From Ignavibacteriaceae bacterium (GTDB taxonomy: Bacteria > Bacteroidota > Ignavibacteria > Ignavibacteriales > Ignavibacteriaceae), in NCBI GenBank assembly GCA_025449775.1, contig JANWIS010000144.1, positions 1 to 19,541 of the forward strand: 19,541 nt of DNA, in the 5' to 3' direction. Below are positions 8,315-15,329 of this stretch, in pieces. The translations under genes and the position numbers were made by a program. The first letter of the stretch is position 1. Every line of letters begins with the position of its first letter. The notes below the pieces were generated by a model that was not told the origin of the DNA, made no database searches, and was given only the letters and a program-made list of their open reading frames with translations.

Positions 8315-8665
8315 ATGAAAATAGCAATCGAATCTAATGATGGGATAACAATTACGTCTCCTTTTATAAAGACAATAGGATATGTTGTTTACGATATTAA
8401 TGAATCAGATATAGTCGGTTGTGAATACAGATCGAAAAAAATGCTGAATGAAAAAATTAGAGAGACGGGCAGCATTATTCAGGACAAATTCCATTCAATG
8501 GTTGGAGATTGTTCAACAATAATTTCCAGAGGTATGGACCGAATCAACCGGGAGGTTTTAAAGAAAGAAGGATTGGATGTTTTTATTACTTTTAAAACTT
8601 CAGCAAAAGATGCAATCCGGCTTTATTTGAGAGAATTGCTTCTTAGCAATAAAGCGGCTCATTAG
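8315..8665 (+). CDS. NifX/NifB-type iron-molybdenum cofactor-binding domain protein
   Basis: A 116-residue protein that matches the dinitrogenase Fe-Mo cofactor biosynthesis domain (ribonuclease H-like fold, as in NifX, NifY and the NifB C-terminus). The visible pattern is an opening MKIAIESNDGITITSPF (family: KIAIPtddG…iSpHFG), VVYDI, then GDCSTIISRGMDRINREVLKKEGLDVF (family: DCDvVIxxGiG…LkeaGIeVf) and a final A-I-x-x-Y-L helix. Here the usual SPHFG histidine is replaced (SPFIKT). Many bacteria without nitrogenase carry such stand-alone proteins of unknown role, and no nif gene is nearby. A strong AAGGAGG at 8300-8306 precedes the ATG by a good distance. It is probably co-transcribed with the zinc-ribbon gene, which suggests a joint metal or cluster role (inference). 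Confidence 0.8.
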   Translation: MKIAIESNDGITITSPFIKTIGYVVYDINESDIVGCEYRSKKMLNEKIRETGSIIQDKFHSMVGDCSTIISRGMDRINREVLKKEGLDVFITFKTSAKDAIRLYLRELLLSNKAAH

Positions 8666-8722
8666 GCCATGCTAGCTTTTGAACTCTTTATTTTCTAAAA
8701 TAATTTCCCGTACAAATCTTCT

Positions 8723-8738
8723 GGTGAAATAGTTCACC
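8723..8738 (+). repeat. Short inverted repeat upstream of the dCMP deaminase gene
   Basis: GGTGAA-ATAG-TTCACC is a perfect 6-bp inverted repeat. It lies in the 175-base gap between the NifX-like and deaminase genes, with no T-run after it. It may be an operator or a weak stem; I assign no function. Confidence 0.3.
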
Positions 8739-8840
8739 TCTAAACCATTCTGACTTAACACGCTTGAAAAGCATATAAATTCCCGTAACTTTCGGTTAAC
8801 AAAAATACTTTTCTAATAATTTTGATTTAAAATTTTTTTT

Positions 8841-9338
8841 ATGAGCTCAAACGGAAGACCCTCCTGGGATGAATATTTTTTAAAACTGGCGATGCTTGCT
8901 TCTGAAAGAGCAACTTGTCCCAGAATGCATTGCGGATGTGTTTTAGTTAAAGACAGATTTGTACTTGCAACAGGATATAATGGCTCACTTCCGGGGCAGC
9001 CACACTGTAACGAAGTCGGCTGTCTGATTGTTGACAATCATTGCGTAAGAACAAATCATGCAGAAATAAATGCGCTTGTTCAGGCAACAACGCATGGTGT
9101 TAACATCAAAGGATCCACAGCATACATTACGAATATGTCATGCACAACTTGCTCGAAAGCTCTTATTGCTGCGGGGATTAAAAGAGTAGTGGTTTTTTCT
9201 TATTTTCATGATACTCTCGCTACAAAATTTTTCAGTGATGCAGGAGTTGAGATTGTTAAAGTAGGAATTCCGGACAAACTAATTAATTATGATCTTGAGA
9301 ATTATTCCTCTGCCCAAAAAACAGAAAGATCCAAATAG
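8841..9338 (+). CDS. Deoxycytidylate (dCMP) deaminase, ComEB type
   Basis: This cytosolic zinc enzyme converts dCMP to dUMP, supplying thymidylate synthase. The opening RPSWDEYFLKLAMLASERATCPR is the dCMP deaminase signature, and ATGYNGSLPGQPHCNEVGC continues it. The catalytic zinc site is H73-x-E75 (NHAEINA), C101 and C104 (SCTTC). The usual residue before the first of these cysteines is proline (PCxxC); here it is Ser100, but both zinc ligands remain. Length (165 residues) is within the family range. The TTG-started EamA gene begins 6 bases after the stop, so the two are probably co-transcribed. The start region has no clear Shine-Dalgarno; the ATG was chosen because homology begins right after it. 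Confidence 0.93.
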   Translation: MSSNGRPSWDEYFLKLAMLASERATCPRMHCGCVLVKDRFVLATGYNGSLPGQPHCNEVGCLIVDNHCVRTNHAEINALVQATTHGVNIKGSTAYITNMSCTTCSKALIAAGIKRVVVFSYFHDTLATKFFSDAGVEIVKVGIPDKLINYDLENYSSAQKTERSK

Positions 9339-9344
9339 TAAAAC

Positions 9345-10220
9345 TTGAACAGCTCAAAAGCATTTCGTTACGCACAAATTTTTCTTGCGATCGTATTTTG
9401 GGGCGTTTCATTCGTAGCTACAAAAACCGCACTTCTTGAACTTTTACCCGTAACAATAATAATTCTGCGACTGCTTTTAGGCTCAATACTTTTGACAACT
9501 ATAGCCGTCAGCATGAAAAAGGATTTTTCAATAAATCTAAAAAGTCATGGTTGGATTTTAATACTGGCCATTGTTGGAACAATTCATTTGTGGATACAAG
9601 TGACCGGATTACAATATACAACAGCATCAAACACTGGCTGGATAATTGGAACATCCCCGGTATTTATGGCTGTCTTGGGCTTGATCATTTATAAAGAAAA
9701 AATAACCCTTATTCGGCTCACAGGGATATTGATTTCAATGTTTGGACTGCTTATGTTGATCGGAAAAGGCGACATAACTAATGTAGATCTAATTAAGAAC
9801 AAAGGAGATCTGCTTGTACTCGGTAGTGCTTTTACCTGGGGTGTTTATTCAATGGTCAATAAAAAAATTTCTCTTTCATACTCACCGCTCATGACAATTC
9901 TCTACCTATTCATTATGATGGCGATAATTATTATCCCATTCAATCTTGATTTACAGACAATTAATTCAGTAATAAATCTTTCAACTACTGGATGGACATC
10001 AATTTTGTTTTTAGGATTATTCTGTTCGGGGATTGCTTATGTTATCTGGGCACAAGCTTTACGTGAAATGGAATCGGCAAAAGTTGGTGTCTTCCTTTAT
10101 TTTGAACCGCTTGTAACGGTTGTTGCCGCTTGGATTTTTCTAAGAGAAGAAATTACTGTTATCATGATATTAAGCGGAGTAATTATCACAGCAGGAATAT
10201 TCATTGTCAATAAAAATTAA
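9345..10220 (+). CDS. EamA/DMT-family membrane transporter
   Basis: An inner-membrane protein of the drug/metabolite transporter superfamily, with ten predicted hydrophobic helices arranged as two EamA repeats (about residues 6-140 and 150-288). Members export amino acids, purines or other metabolites; the substrate cannot be read here. Typical features are FWGVSFVATKTAL in helix 1, the helix-3/4 segment (YTTASNTGWIIGTSPVF), and the repeat-2 opening VLGSAFTWGVYS. The end of repeat 2 has ESAKVGVFLYFEPLVTVVAAW, the conserved EamA ending. The start is a TTG 6 bases after the deaminase stop; no in-frame ATG lies early enough to keep helix 1. Confidence 0.9.
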   Translation: MNSSKAFRYAQIFLAIVFWGVSFVATKTALLELLPVTIIILRLLLGSILLTTIAVSMKKDFSINLKSHGWILILAIVGTIHLWIQVTGLQYTTASNTGWIIGTSPVFMAVLGLIIYKEKITLIRLTGILISMFGLLMLIGKGDITNVDLIKNKGDLLVLGSAFTWGVYSMVNKKISLSYSPLMTILYLFIMMAIIIIPFNLDLQTINSVINLSTTGWTSILFLGLFCSGIAYVIWAQALREMESAKVGVFLYFEPLVTVVAAWIFLREEITVIMILSGVIITAGIFIVNKN

Positions 10221-10324
10221 TGACGCTATGCTTTATTTGTTTATTCATTGGGCAATTCTTAGTTTCAATCTGTGATTTATTCTTTCAGAATAATTAACAT
10301 CTAAGCAACAAAAAGGAGGCTGGA

Positions 10325-10750
10325 ATGAACCAAAAGAAATTCTGGATTGCTTTCATAGCAATTTTTATTGTTTATGAAATCACGAATATCATTATTCATG
10401 TTTTGTTACTGGGTCCAACTTATCAAACAGCCGAGGTAATGGTTGCTTTCAGACCTAACGAGGTGCTTGAAGCAAACCAATGGATAAGAATTGTAACCGA
10501 AGTTGTCTGGTCTTTCTTCTTTACTTTTATTTTTGTCAAGGGTTATGAAAATAAAGGATTAATTGAAGGCGTGAAGTTCGGAGTTTACATCGGACTTTTT
10601 TACTCATTTGTATGGGCATATCAATCATATTGGATGTATCCTCTTCCTTCATCATTAGTGCTTCAATGGTTTATTTTCGGCTTATTGCAGTGTGTGTTGA
10701 TGGGGATTATTGCAGCACTGATTTATAAACCGAAGACATCCGCAGCATAA
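10325..10750 (+). CDS. Small four-helix membrane protein, unknown function
   Basis: A 141-residue integral membrane protein. Hydrophobic segments lie at about residues 6-29, 56-74, 83-103 and 112-134, with a short charged loop (YENKGLIEGVKFG) between the second and third. The ending YKPKTSAA is probably cytoplasmic. I do not recognise a named family, although proteins of this size and layout are common in Bacteroidota. A very strong AAAGGAGG (10312-10319) precedes the ATG, suggesting good translation. It follows the EamA gene by 104 bases and is closed by a hairpin downstream, so it may be its own unit. Confidence 0.8.
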   Translation: MNQKKFWIAFIAIFIVYEITNIIIHVLLLGPTYQTAEVMVAFRPNEVLEANQWIRIVTEVVWSFFFTFIFVKGYENKGLIEGVKFGVYIGLFYSFVWAYQSYWMYPLPSSLVLQWFIFGLLQCVLMGIIAALIYKPKTSAA

Positions 10751-10768
10751 TTCAGAAAAAATATTTAT

Positions 10769-10799
10769 AGAGGCTGTTGAATTAGGACAGCCTCTGTTC
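10769..10799 (+). terminator. Probable terminator after the four-helix membrane protein gene
   Basis: A perfect 9-bp stem AGAGGCTGT/ACAGCCTCT (10769-10777 and 10787-10795) with a 9-base loop lies 18 bases after the stop. The T-tract behind it is weak (GTTCAATTTATC), so termination could be partial. Confidence 0.62.
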
Positions 10800-10909
10800 A
10801 ATTTATCACCAATATCAAATCTCAGCATACAATCCGATGTCTTTATTTAGAGGAACATATTTTATAATTTCTAACAAAAGTTGTTTAATGTTTTATCAAA
10901 GAAAACACT

Positions 10910-11170
10910 ATGGAAATACAAGGAAATAAATCGGGAGTAGAATATCCCACACATTGGGAGTATAAAATAATCGGGTCGAAAATTGAAGATATGATTAAAG
11001 CAGCTGAAGAAATTGTTGCAGGACAAGAATACGATATAACACCTTCAAACATAAGCAGGAATGGAAAATACTTTAGTTTAAATATTACGGTGCTTGTGCA
11101 ATCAGAAACTCTTCGCGATATCATCTTTCAAAAATTCACTAAACACCCGGACATTAAAGTAGTAATCTAA
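10910..11170 (+). CDS. DUF493 (YbeD-like) family protein
   Basis: A small cytosolic protein of the DUF493/YbeD family with a ferredoxin-like ACT-type fold; the role is unknown, with ligand or partner-binding regulation often suggested. Visible family features are YPTHWEYKIIG near residues 12-22, RNGKYFSLNITVLV in the middle beta strands, and KHPDIKVVI at the end (family: L..hp.Ikm.l). Length (86 residues) is typical. Its stop overlaps the next start by one base (TAATG), indicating translational coupling with the 191-residue gene. Confidence 0.85.
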   Translation: MEIQGNKSGVEYPTHWEYKIIGSKIEDMIKAAEEIVAGQEYDITPSNISRNGKYFSLNITVLVQSETLRDIIFQKFTKHPDIKVVI

Positions 11171-11745
11171 TGGAAGAGAACTGTGTCGTTCCCATTCCAA
11201 TCAATTTTAATTGCTGGAAACATCATTACAGCTTTATCAAAGGTCAAATCGCTGCCAGTACAAATCAAAAAGAATTTAGGAATCTTAAAGAGCGATTGTT
11301 AAAAATCGGGAACTCTCAAATGGATCTATATGTCGGCACACTTACTCCCGGATTAATTTCCAGATTCATTATTAATTACTTGAAATCATTGAAGGTGTTT
11401 GAGCCGGAGAAATATAATTCGTGGTTGACTACGGAAGAAAACAATTTTCGGCTGATCAAATTGGAAGACAAGTCAATTTGGACATTAAGACTTGGAACAA
11501 CGACAGAAAGATATGTTCACATTCATCCCGGCAGGCACTCTCCAAATACAATAAGAGTAAAAGCGAATACTTTAAAAACAGCAATCCTGGTTTTTTGCCA
11601 TGAAAATATTTACGATAATAAGCTGATAAGTCTCGAACAAATAAACACTCTGAGAAAAGATTATCTCGATGAGCCACCCCTAAAATCTGTTTCGAAAGAA
11701 ACGAGGCTTGGAAAGTTATTGTACCTCTTTCGAAATAAAGGATGA
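11170..11745 (+). CDS. Conserved-looking protein of unknown function, coupled to DUF493
   Basis: A 191-residue soluble protein with no signal peptide or membrane segment; I do not recognise the family. The start codon overlaps the DUF493 stop (TAATG), and no separate Shine-Dalgarno is visible, so translation is probably coupled. Seen features: two cysteines near the N-terminus (ENCVVP, NFNCWKHH) and a central part with TLRLGTTTERYVHIHPGRHS, followed by NTIRVKANTLKTAI. The PGRHSPNTIRVKANTLKTA stretch could be a phosphate- or nucleic-acid-contacting loop (inference only). The C-terminus is basic. It runs tail-to-tail into the POT transporter gene with only 3 bases between stops. Confidence 0.75.
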   Translation: MEENCVVPIPINFNCWKHHYSFIKGQIAASTNQKEFRNLKERLLKIGNSQMDLYVGTLTPGLISRFIINYLKSLKVFEPEKYNSWLTTEENNFRLIKLEDKSIWTLRLGTTTERYVHIHPGRHSPNTIRVKANTLKTAILVFCHENIYDNKLISLEQINTLRKDYLDEPPLKSVSKETRLGKLLYLFRNKG

Positions 11746-11748
11746 AGC

Positions 11749-13029
11749 CTATTTTTTACTTTTCATATAAACATTATAAAAAAGCATCATAATTGCGGCG
11801 GCCACACCAACCAGACCAATAATAAGAAATACAATTTCGGGCTGACCAGCTTCCTTTCTTCCAAAGGTTTGGTATAACCATCCGCCAAAAGTTCCGCCAA
11901 GTGTCCAGGCAATTGCAATTGGAAGGAATGCAAATCCCTGGAACAATGCTGCTTGTCCTTTTGGTGCAAGATCAGCAAGGTATTCATAAAATCTTGGAGC
12001 TTGTGTTTGCTCACCAACTGAAAAAATAAATATTGTAGCGATGATTAATCCCACCCCGGCAGCCACACCCGAAAGATGTGAAAAATATAAAAGGAACCAG
12101 CTCAATGCAGCAAAAATAAAACCGATCATAATTGCTGTTGGTGTAGGAATATTTTTCGTCATCCTGTTAATTGGAATTTGAAGGAGAATAATTGTCCATG
12201 CACCAACAGAAAGAATCAGTTCAATGGGCGCTTCCGGAGAAATATAATCTGAAATATAAAATGGAACGACAATAAAGAATTCCCAAAACACAATCCAGTA
12301 TAAAGAAAAAATCAGCAGGAAGATCATGAATTTAATATTCTTTACAACTGTCCAGAGATTTTTAATCACTTGCAGAAAACTATCACGATGCTCTTCGAGC
12401 TTTGCTTTAGGTTCCTTGAATAATGAAATGGTAACAAGGAACATCAATGCGCAGCTGATTGCTGAAACCATATAAACAAATTCAATTCCTATAGAATCTC
12501 TTACTAGATATGCCAGGAACGGACCAATTGCAGCACCCATATTAACAAGCCAATAATAAATTGCATAGCCAAGTGATTTGGTTTCACTTGTTGTTGTTAA
12601 TGCAACAGTTCCGAGCACGCTTGGCTTGATAAAGGCACCACCAATTGCTGTGAATATTAAAATGATTGAAAGAATTAAAAAAAGATTTGTATCCGAATAC
12701 CATCCTGCAAAAGCAGTCATCCCGGTTGACCCGATGAGAAAATATCCGATGGCAAGCACAAAGAAGGCGAATGAAAAAGCTTTTTTAAATCCAAATTTAT
12801 CTGCAAGTGCACCGGCAAAAATCGGAAGAAAATAAATAAGTCCGCCAAAAATTGAAGATAATTGGCCAGCCTCAACCTCAGTAAACTTTAAATGATCTCT
12901 TAAAAAAACACTCAGGATGGTTGCCTGGCCGTAGTAAGCCAATCTTTCAAATAGCTCCATACCGTTTGCGACCCAGAAAGACGGTTGAAATCCGGATTTG
13001 ATCTGCCCCATTGTACTTGTTTTTTCCAC
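11749..13029 (-). CDS. POT/PTR2-family proton-coupled oligopeptide transporter (short form)
   Basis: An inner-membrane MFS transporter most like proton-dependent peptide transporters. With the GTG start chosen here, residues 25-34 read ELFERLAYYG, matching the ExxER proton-coupling motif and YYG of POT helix 1. FIKPSVLGTVAL and YYWLVNMGAAIGPFLAYL also match POT helices 4-5, and GALADKFGFKKA is the MFS loop 2-3 motif. About twelve helices fit the 426 residues. Bacterial POTs are usually nearer 480-500 with two extra helices, so this is a compact form. AAAGGA sits 6-7 bases before the GTG at 13029-13027, supporting it over the upstream TTG (13044) or the downstream ATG (13011). Substrate is probably di/tripeptides, but other POT-like substrates are possible. 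Confidence 0.85.
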   Translation of the reverse strand: MEKTSTMGQIKSGFQPSFWVANGMELFERLAYYGQATILSVFLRDHLKFTEVEAGQLSSIFGGLIYFLPIFAGALADKFGFKKAFSFAFFVLAIGYFLIGSTGMTAFAGWYSDTNLFLILSIILIFTAIGGAFIKPSVLGTVALTTTSETKSLGYAIYYWLVNMGAAIGPFLAYLVRDSIGIEFVYMVSAISCALMFLVTISLFKEPKAKLEEHRDSFLQVIKNLWTVVKNIKFMIFLLIFSLYWIVFWEFFIVVPFYISDYISPEAPIELILSVGAWTIILLQIPINRMTKNIPTPTAIMIGFIFAALSWFLLYFSHLSGVAAGVGLIIATIFIFSVGEQTQAPRFYEYLADLAPKGQAALFQGFAFLPIAIAWTLGGTFGGWLYQTFGRKEAGQPEIVFLIIGLVGVAAAIMMLFYNVYMKSKK

Positions 13030-13195
13030 GAAAATTCCTTTCAAAAATACTTGTCAGCAATTTAGGAAGTTTTATTATTAAATTTTACTTTCCTATTAGC
13101 AGGTAAAATTTATATATTCATTCACCATCATTTAAAGACAAAACAAAAATAAGCAAGGGATTTAATTAATCTTTTTAAAATTAGCAGGAGGTTAT

Positions 13196-13753
13196 ATGAA
13201 TGGAGTCAAAAATTTTCTTTTTGTTATTCTTGTACTTTTAATCTCAGGAATAAATTTTGCAGAACAACCAGTAGTTGTTCAGGAATTTATCGGGCAGATA
13301 GATTTTGTACGGGGGAGGGTAACTCAGCTTGCAGATGCAGTGCCCCAATCTTCTTTTGAATGGAGGCCGGCAGATGAAGTACGTTCGATAAGTGAAGTTT
13401 ATTTGCATGTTGCATTTGCCAATTACCTGAGCGTTACAATATCAGGCGGAACCGTACCCGAAGAGGTTGGTTTTGTAATGGACTTTAATAAAATTAAAGA
13501 GTGGGACACACAGACCATAGATAAAGCAATGATAATAGAAAAGATGAACAAATCTTTTGATACACTAAAAGAAAGAGTTGCAGCACTTACTGATGATGAT
13601 CTTAACCGTGAAGTTGAATTTTTTGGTATGAAGATGAGCGTACGAAACTTTATGGTTACAATGATCGCTCATTGTCACGAACATCTCGGCCAATCGATTG
13701 CGTATGCAAGAATGAATGGCGTAACACCACCCTGGTCAAAAAGCGAAGGCTAA
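13196..13753 (+). CDS. Exported DinB-like protein
   Basis: A 185-residue secreted protein with a Sec signal peptide (residues 1-22, ending NFAEQ) and a DinB superfamily four-helix bundle. The candidate metal-binding histidines are H71 in VYLHVAF, and H159 and H163 in AHCHEHLGQSIAYARMNG; H161 lies between them. The latter stretch is the typical H-x3-H-x2-Q-x3-Y DinB helix. The core reads RPADEVRSISEV, with the family RP position kept. A strong AGGAGG (13186-13191) precedes the ATG. It is divergent from the POT gene and closed by a strong terminator, so it is likely a single-gene unit. The activity is unknown. Confidence 0.88.
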   Translation: MNGVKNFLFVILVLLISGINFAEQPVVVQEFIGQIDFVRGRVTQLADAVPQSSFEWRPADEVRSISEVYLHVAFANYLSVTISGGTVPEEVGFVMDFNKIKEWDTQTIDKAMIIEKMNKSFDTLKERVAALTDDDLNREVEFFGMKMSVRNFMVTMIAHCHEHLGQSIAYARMNGVTPPWSKSEG

Positions 13754-13761
13754 AAATTTCT

Positions 13762-13789
13762 AATGGGCTTGAAAATTCAAGCCCATTTT
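13762..13789 (+). terminator. Strong Rho-independent terminator after the exported DinB-like gene
   Basis: A perfect 12-bp stem (13762-13773 and 13776-13787, core TGGGCTTGAA/TTCAAGCCCA) is followed by a short T-run. It begins 9 bases past the stop. Confidence 0.88.
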
Positions 13790-13957
13790 CTAATAATTTA
13801 AAAACATCATACTAATTATTCAGCTCCAGAATAACTGCAAATAGACTACTTCTATTTTTATAAATAAATCAGTAGATTAACAAAGGCTCTCTATTTCACG
13901 GAAATTTAAATTCGCGTAAAGTTCCGGACAGAAATAAAAATATTTTTTGGAGGTCAC

Positions 13958-14413
13958 ATGGCAGTATTATTTGAAATCCATGGCTTTGCCAAAAATTTAG
14001 AACATTGGGCAGACACACATCATCCAAAATGGATCGATGTAATCAGAATGATCCTTGGAGTAATTTTGTTTACCAAAGGAGTTATGTTTGTTAGTGACCG
14101 CGAAATAATTCTTTCAATGCTTGCAGAAACAAGCATAGAATTTATTTCAATTATTATTGCACACTATGTTATACTTGTTCATCTGCTAGGAGGAATTGCT
14201 ATCACAATTGGATTGCTCACCAGGCTTTCAATCCTGCTTCAAATACCCGTTCTGATCGGTGCGATTATTTTTGTCGATCTTCCAAGAGCATTCCAGTCTG
14301 TCAATTCCGATCTTGGTTTCGCGGCTCTTGTATTGTGTTTGCTTCTCTTCTTTTTTTTCTACGGATCTGGTCCTCTTTCAGTTGATAACTATCTGAAGAA
14401 GAAAGAAGAATAG
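13958..14413 (+). CDS. DoxX-like membrane protein
   Basis: A 151-residue inner-membrane protein with four hydrophobic helices (about residues 27-45, 61-84, 86-106 and 117-137), matching the DoxX family layout. RMILGVILFTKGVMF in helix 1, and HLLGGIAITIGLLTRLS in the helix 2-3 region, follow the DoxX pattern (R…lG…f…G and G..l..Gl.tr). The function of bacterial DoxX proteins is unsettled; links to quinone or sulfur oxidation and to oxidative stress have been proposed for some. GGAGG (13949-13953) precedes the ATG. It starts after a strong terminator and 49 bases before the lipoprotein gene, so it may lead the following operon. Confidence 0.83.
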   Translation: MAVLFEIHGFAKNLEHWADTHHPKWIDVIRMILGVILFTKGVMFVSDREIILSMLAETSIEFISIIIAHYVILVHLLGGIAITIGLLTRLSILLQIPVLIGAIIFVDLPRAFQSVNSDLGFAALVLCLLLFFFFYGSGPLSVDNYLKKKEE

Positions 14414-14462
14414 TTTTATAAATGCAATGGAAAGTCGATAATAAAATGACAGAGAATACTGA

Positions 14463-14957
14463 ATGAAGAAATTTGCAGCAGTAATAGTTCCTGATAGCTC
14501 AAAACGAAATCTGGCGGTTGCTGAATCCACACCTCATCATTTTAAGGTATTACTCCTTGGGCTTCTTTTCTCTCTGTATTCTTGCAGCAGTATTTCCGAA
14601 TTTAGCGCCGAAGCATATAAACAAACAGTTGATCTTAAAGTTGAATCTCTTGAACTTATGTTTTATGCATCAGAGCCTTACTCAGATTCTGAAATAGAGG
14701 TTGAATCATTGAAACAGAAGCTGAAAAAAGCTTATGAGTTTGCCAAAGGTCGTCCTGATAATGAGATATCAACAGAACAGTGGGAAATATTAATTGATGA
14801 AGAACGTAATCTGCTCGGAGGGTTTTTAAAACGCTGGGAGGAAGAAGTAACATTGAGTGAAATGTTTATTACAGAAGCCCAATTGCTTGTTAGTGATGCA
14901 TTCGATACAATTATCGGACTTGAGAGCGGGAAAATAAATCCATCCGATACCAAGTAA
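14463..14957 (+). CDS. Putative lipoprotein of unknown function
   Basis: A 164-residue protein. Residues 28-40 are a hydrophobic stretch (KVLLLGLLFSLYS) followed by C41-S-S, a plausible lipobox, so the mature form would be a lipid-anchored helical protein. The 27 residues before the hydrophobic core are unusually long for a lipoprotein signal. No better start codon lies between them, so the true start may be non-standard or the N-terminus atypical. The mature part is rich in Glu, Lys and Leu, suggesting helices, with WEILIDEERNLLGGFLKRWEEE near residue 105-125. I do not recognise the family. It is 11 bases upstream of the 108-residue gene, in the same direction. Confidence 0.72.
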   Translation: MKKFAAVIVPDSSKRNLAVAESTPHHFKVLLLGLLFSLYSCSSISEFSAEAYKQTVDLKVESLELMFYASEPYSDSEIEVESLKQKLKKAYEFAKGRPDNEISTEQWEILIDEERNLLGGFLKRWEEEVTLSEMFITEAQLLVSDAFDTIIGLESGKINPSDTK

Positions 14958-14968
14958 AGGAAATTAAT

Positions 14969-15295
14969 ATGCCTACATTCAACGATTTTCTTTCAACATT
15001 AAAAAAAGACCTTCTTGATTTTGCAAAAGAAAATCTGAATGAACACAAAGATGAATTGCTTAAAGACGGAACTGCATTCGTTGAGAAAACAAAGAGTGAC
15101 CTGATGCGCTGGACAGAAGCTTTAGCAAGCGGGAAAATGAGTAAAAAAGATTTTGAATTCCTTATCAAAGGGAAAAAAGATCTTGCACAAATGGAAGCCT
15201 TGAAACAGCTTGGGCTGTCTAAAATAAGAATCAACAAAATAACCGATGGCGTACTTGGGATTGTTGTTGGAAGCGCATTTAAAACATTTCTCTAA
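14969..15295 (+). CDS. Small helical protein of unknown function
   Basis: A 108-residue, mostly helical, charged protein (many Lys, Glu and Asp) starting MPTFNDFLSTLKKDLLDFAKE. The last 20 residues turn hydrophobic (GVLGIVVGSAFKTFL), so it may attach to a membrane or a partner. There is no signal peptide. I do not recognise a family; the heptad-like N-terminal half suggests a coiled coil. AAAGGA (14956-14961) overlaps the end of the lipoprotein gene and precedes this ATG. The HEAT/pentapeptide gene follows after 34 bases. Its placement points to a shared operon with both neighbours. Confidence 0.72.
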   Translation: MPTFNDFLSTLKKDLLDFAKENLNEHKDELLKDGTAFVEKTKSDLMRWTEALASGKMSKKDFEFLIKGKKDLAQMEALKQLGLSKIRINKITDGVLGIVVGSAFKTFL

Positions 15296-15329
15296 AAACT
15301 TTTTAATTCCACACAACAGGAGCTAAAGA

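Noticed and set aside
8315..8665. Evidence for nitrogen fixation from the NifX-like gene
   Set aside because: Stand-alone proteins of this domain are common in non-fixing bacteria, and no nif structural or assembly gene is present.
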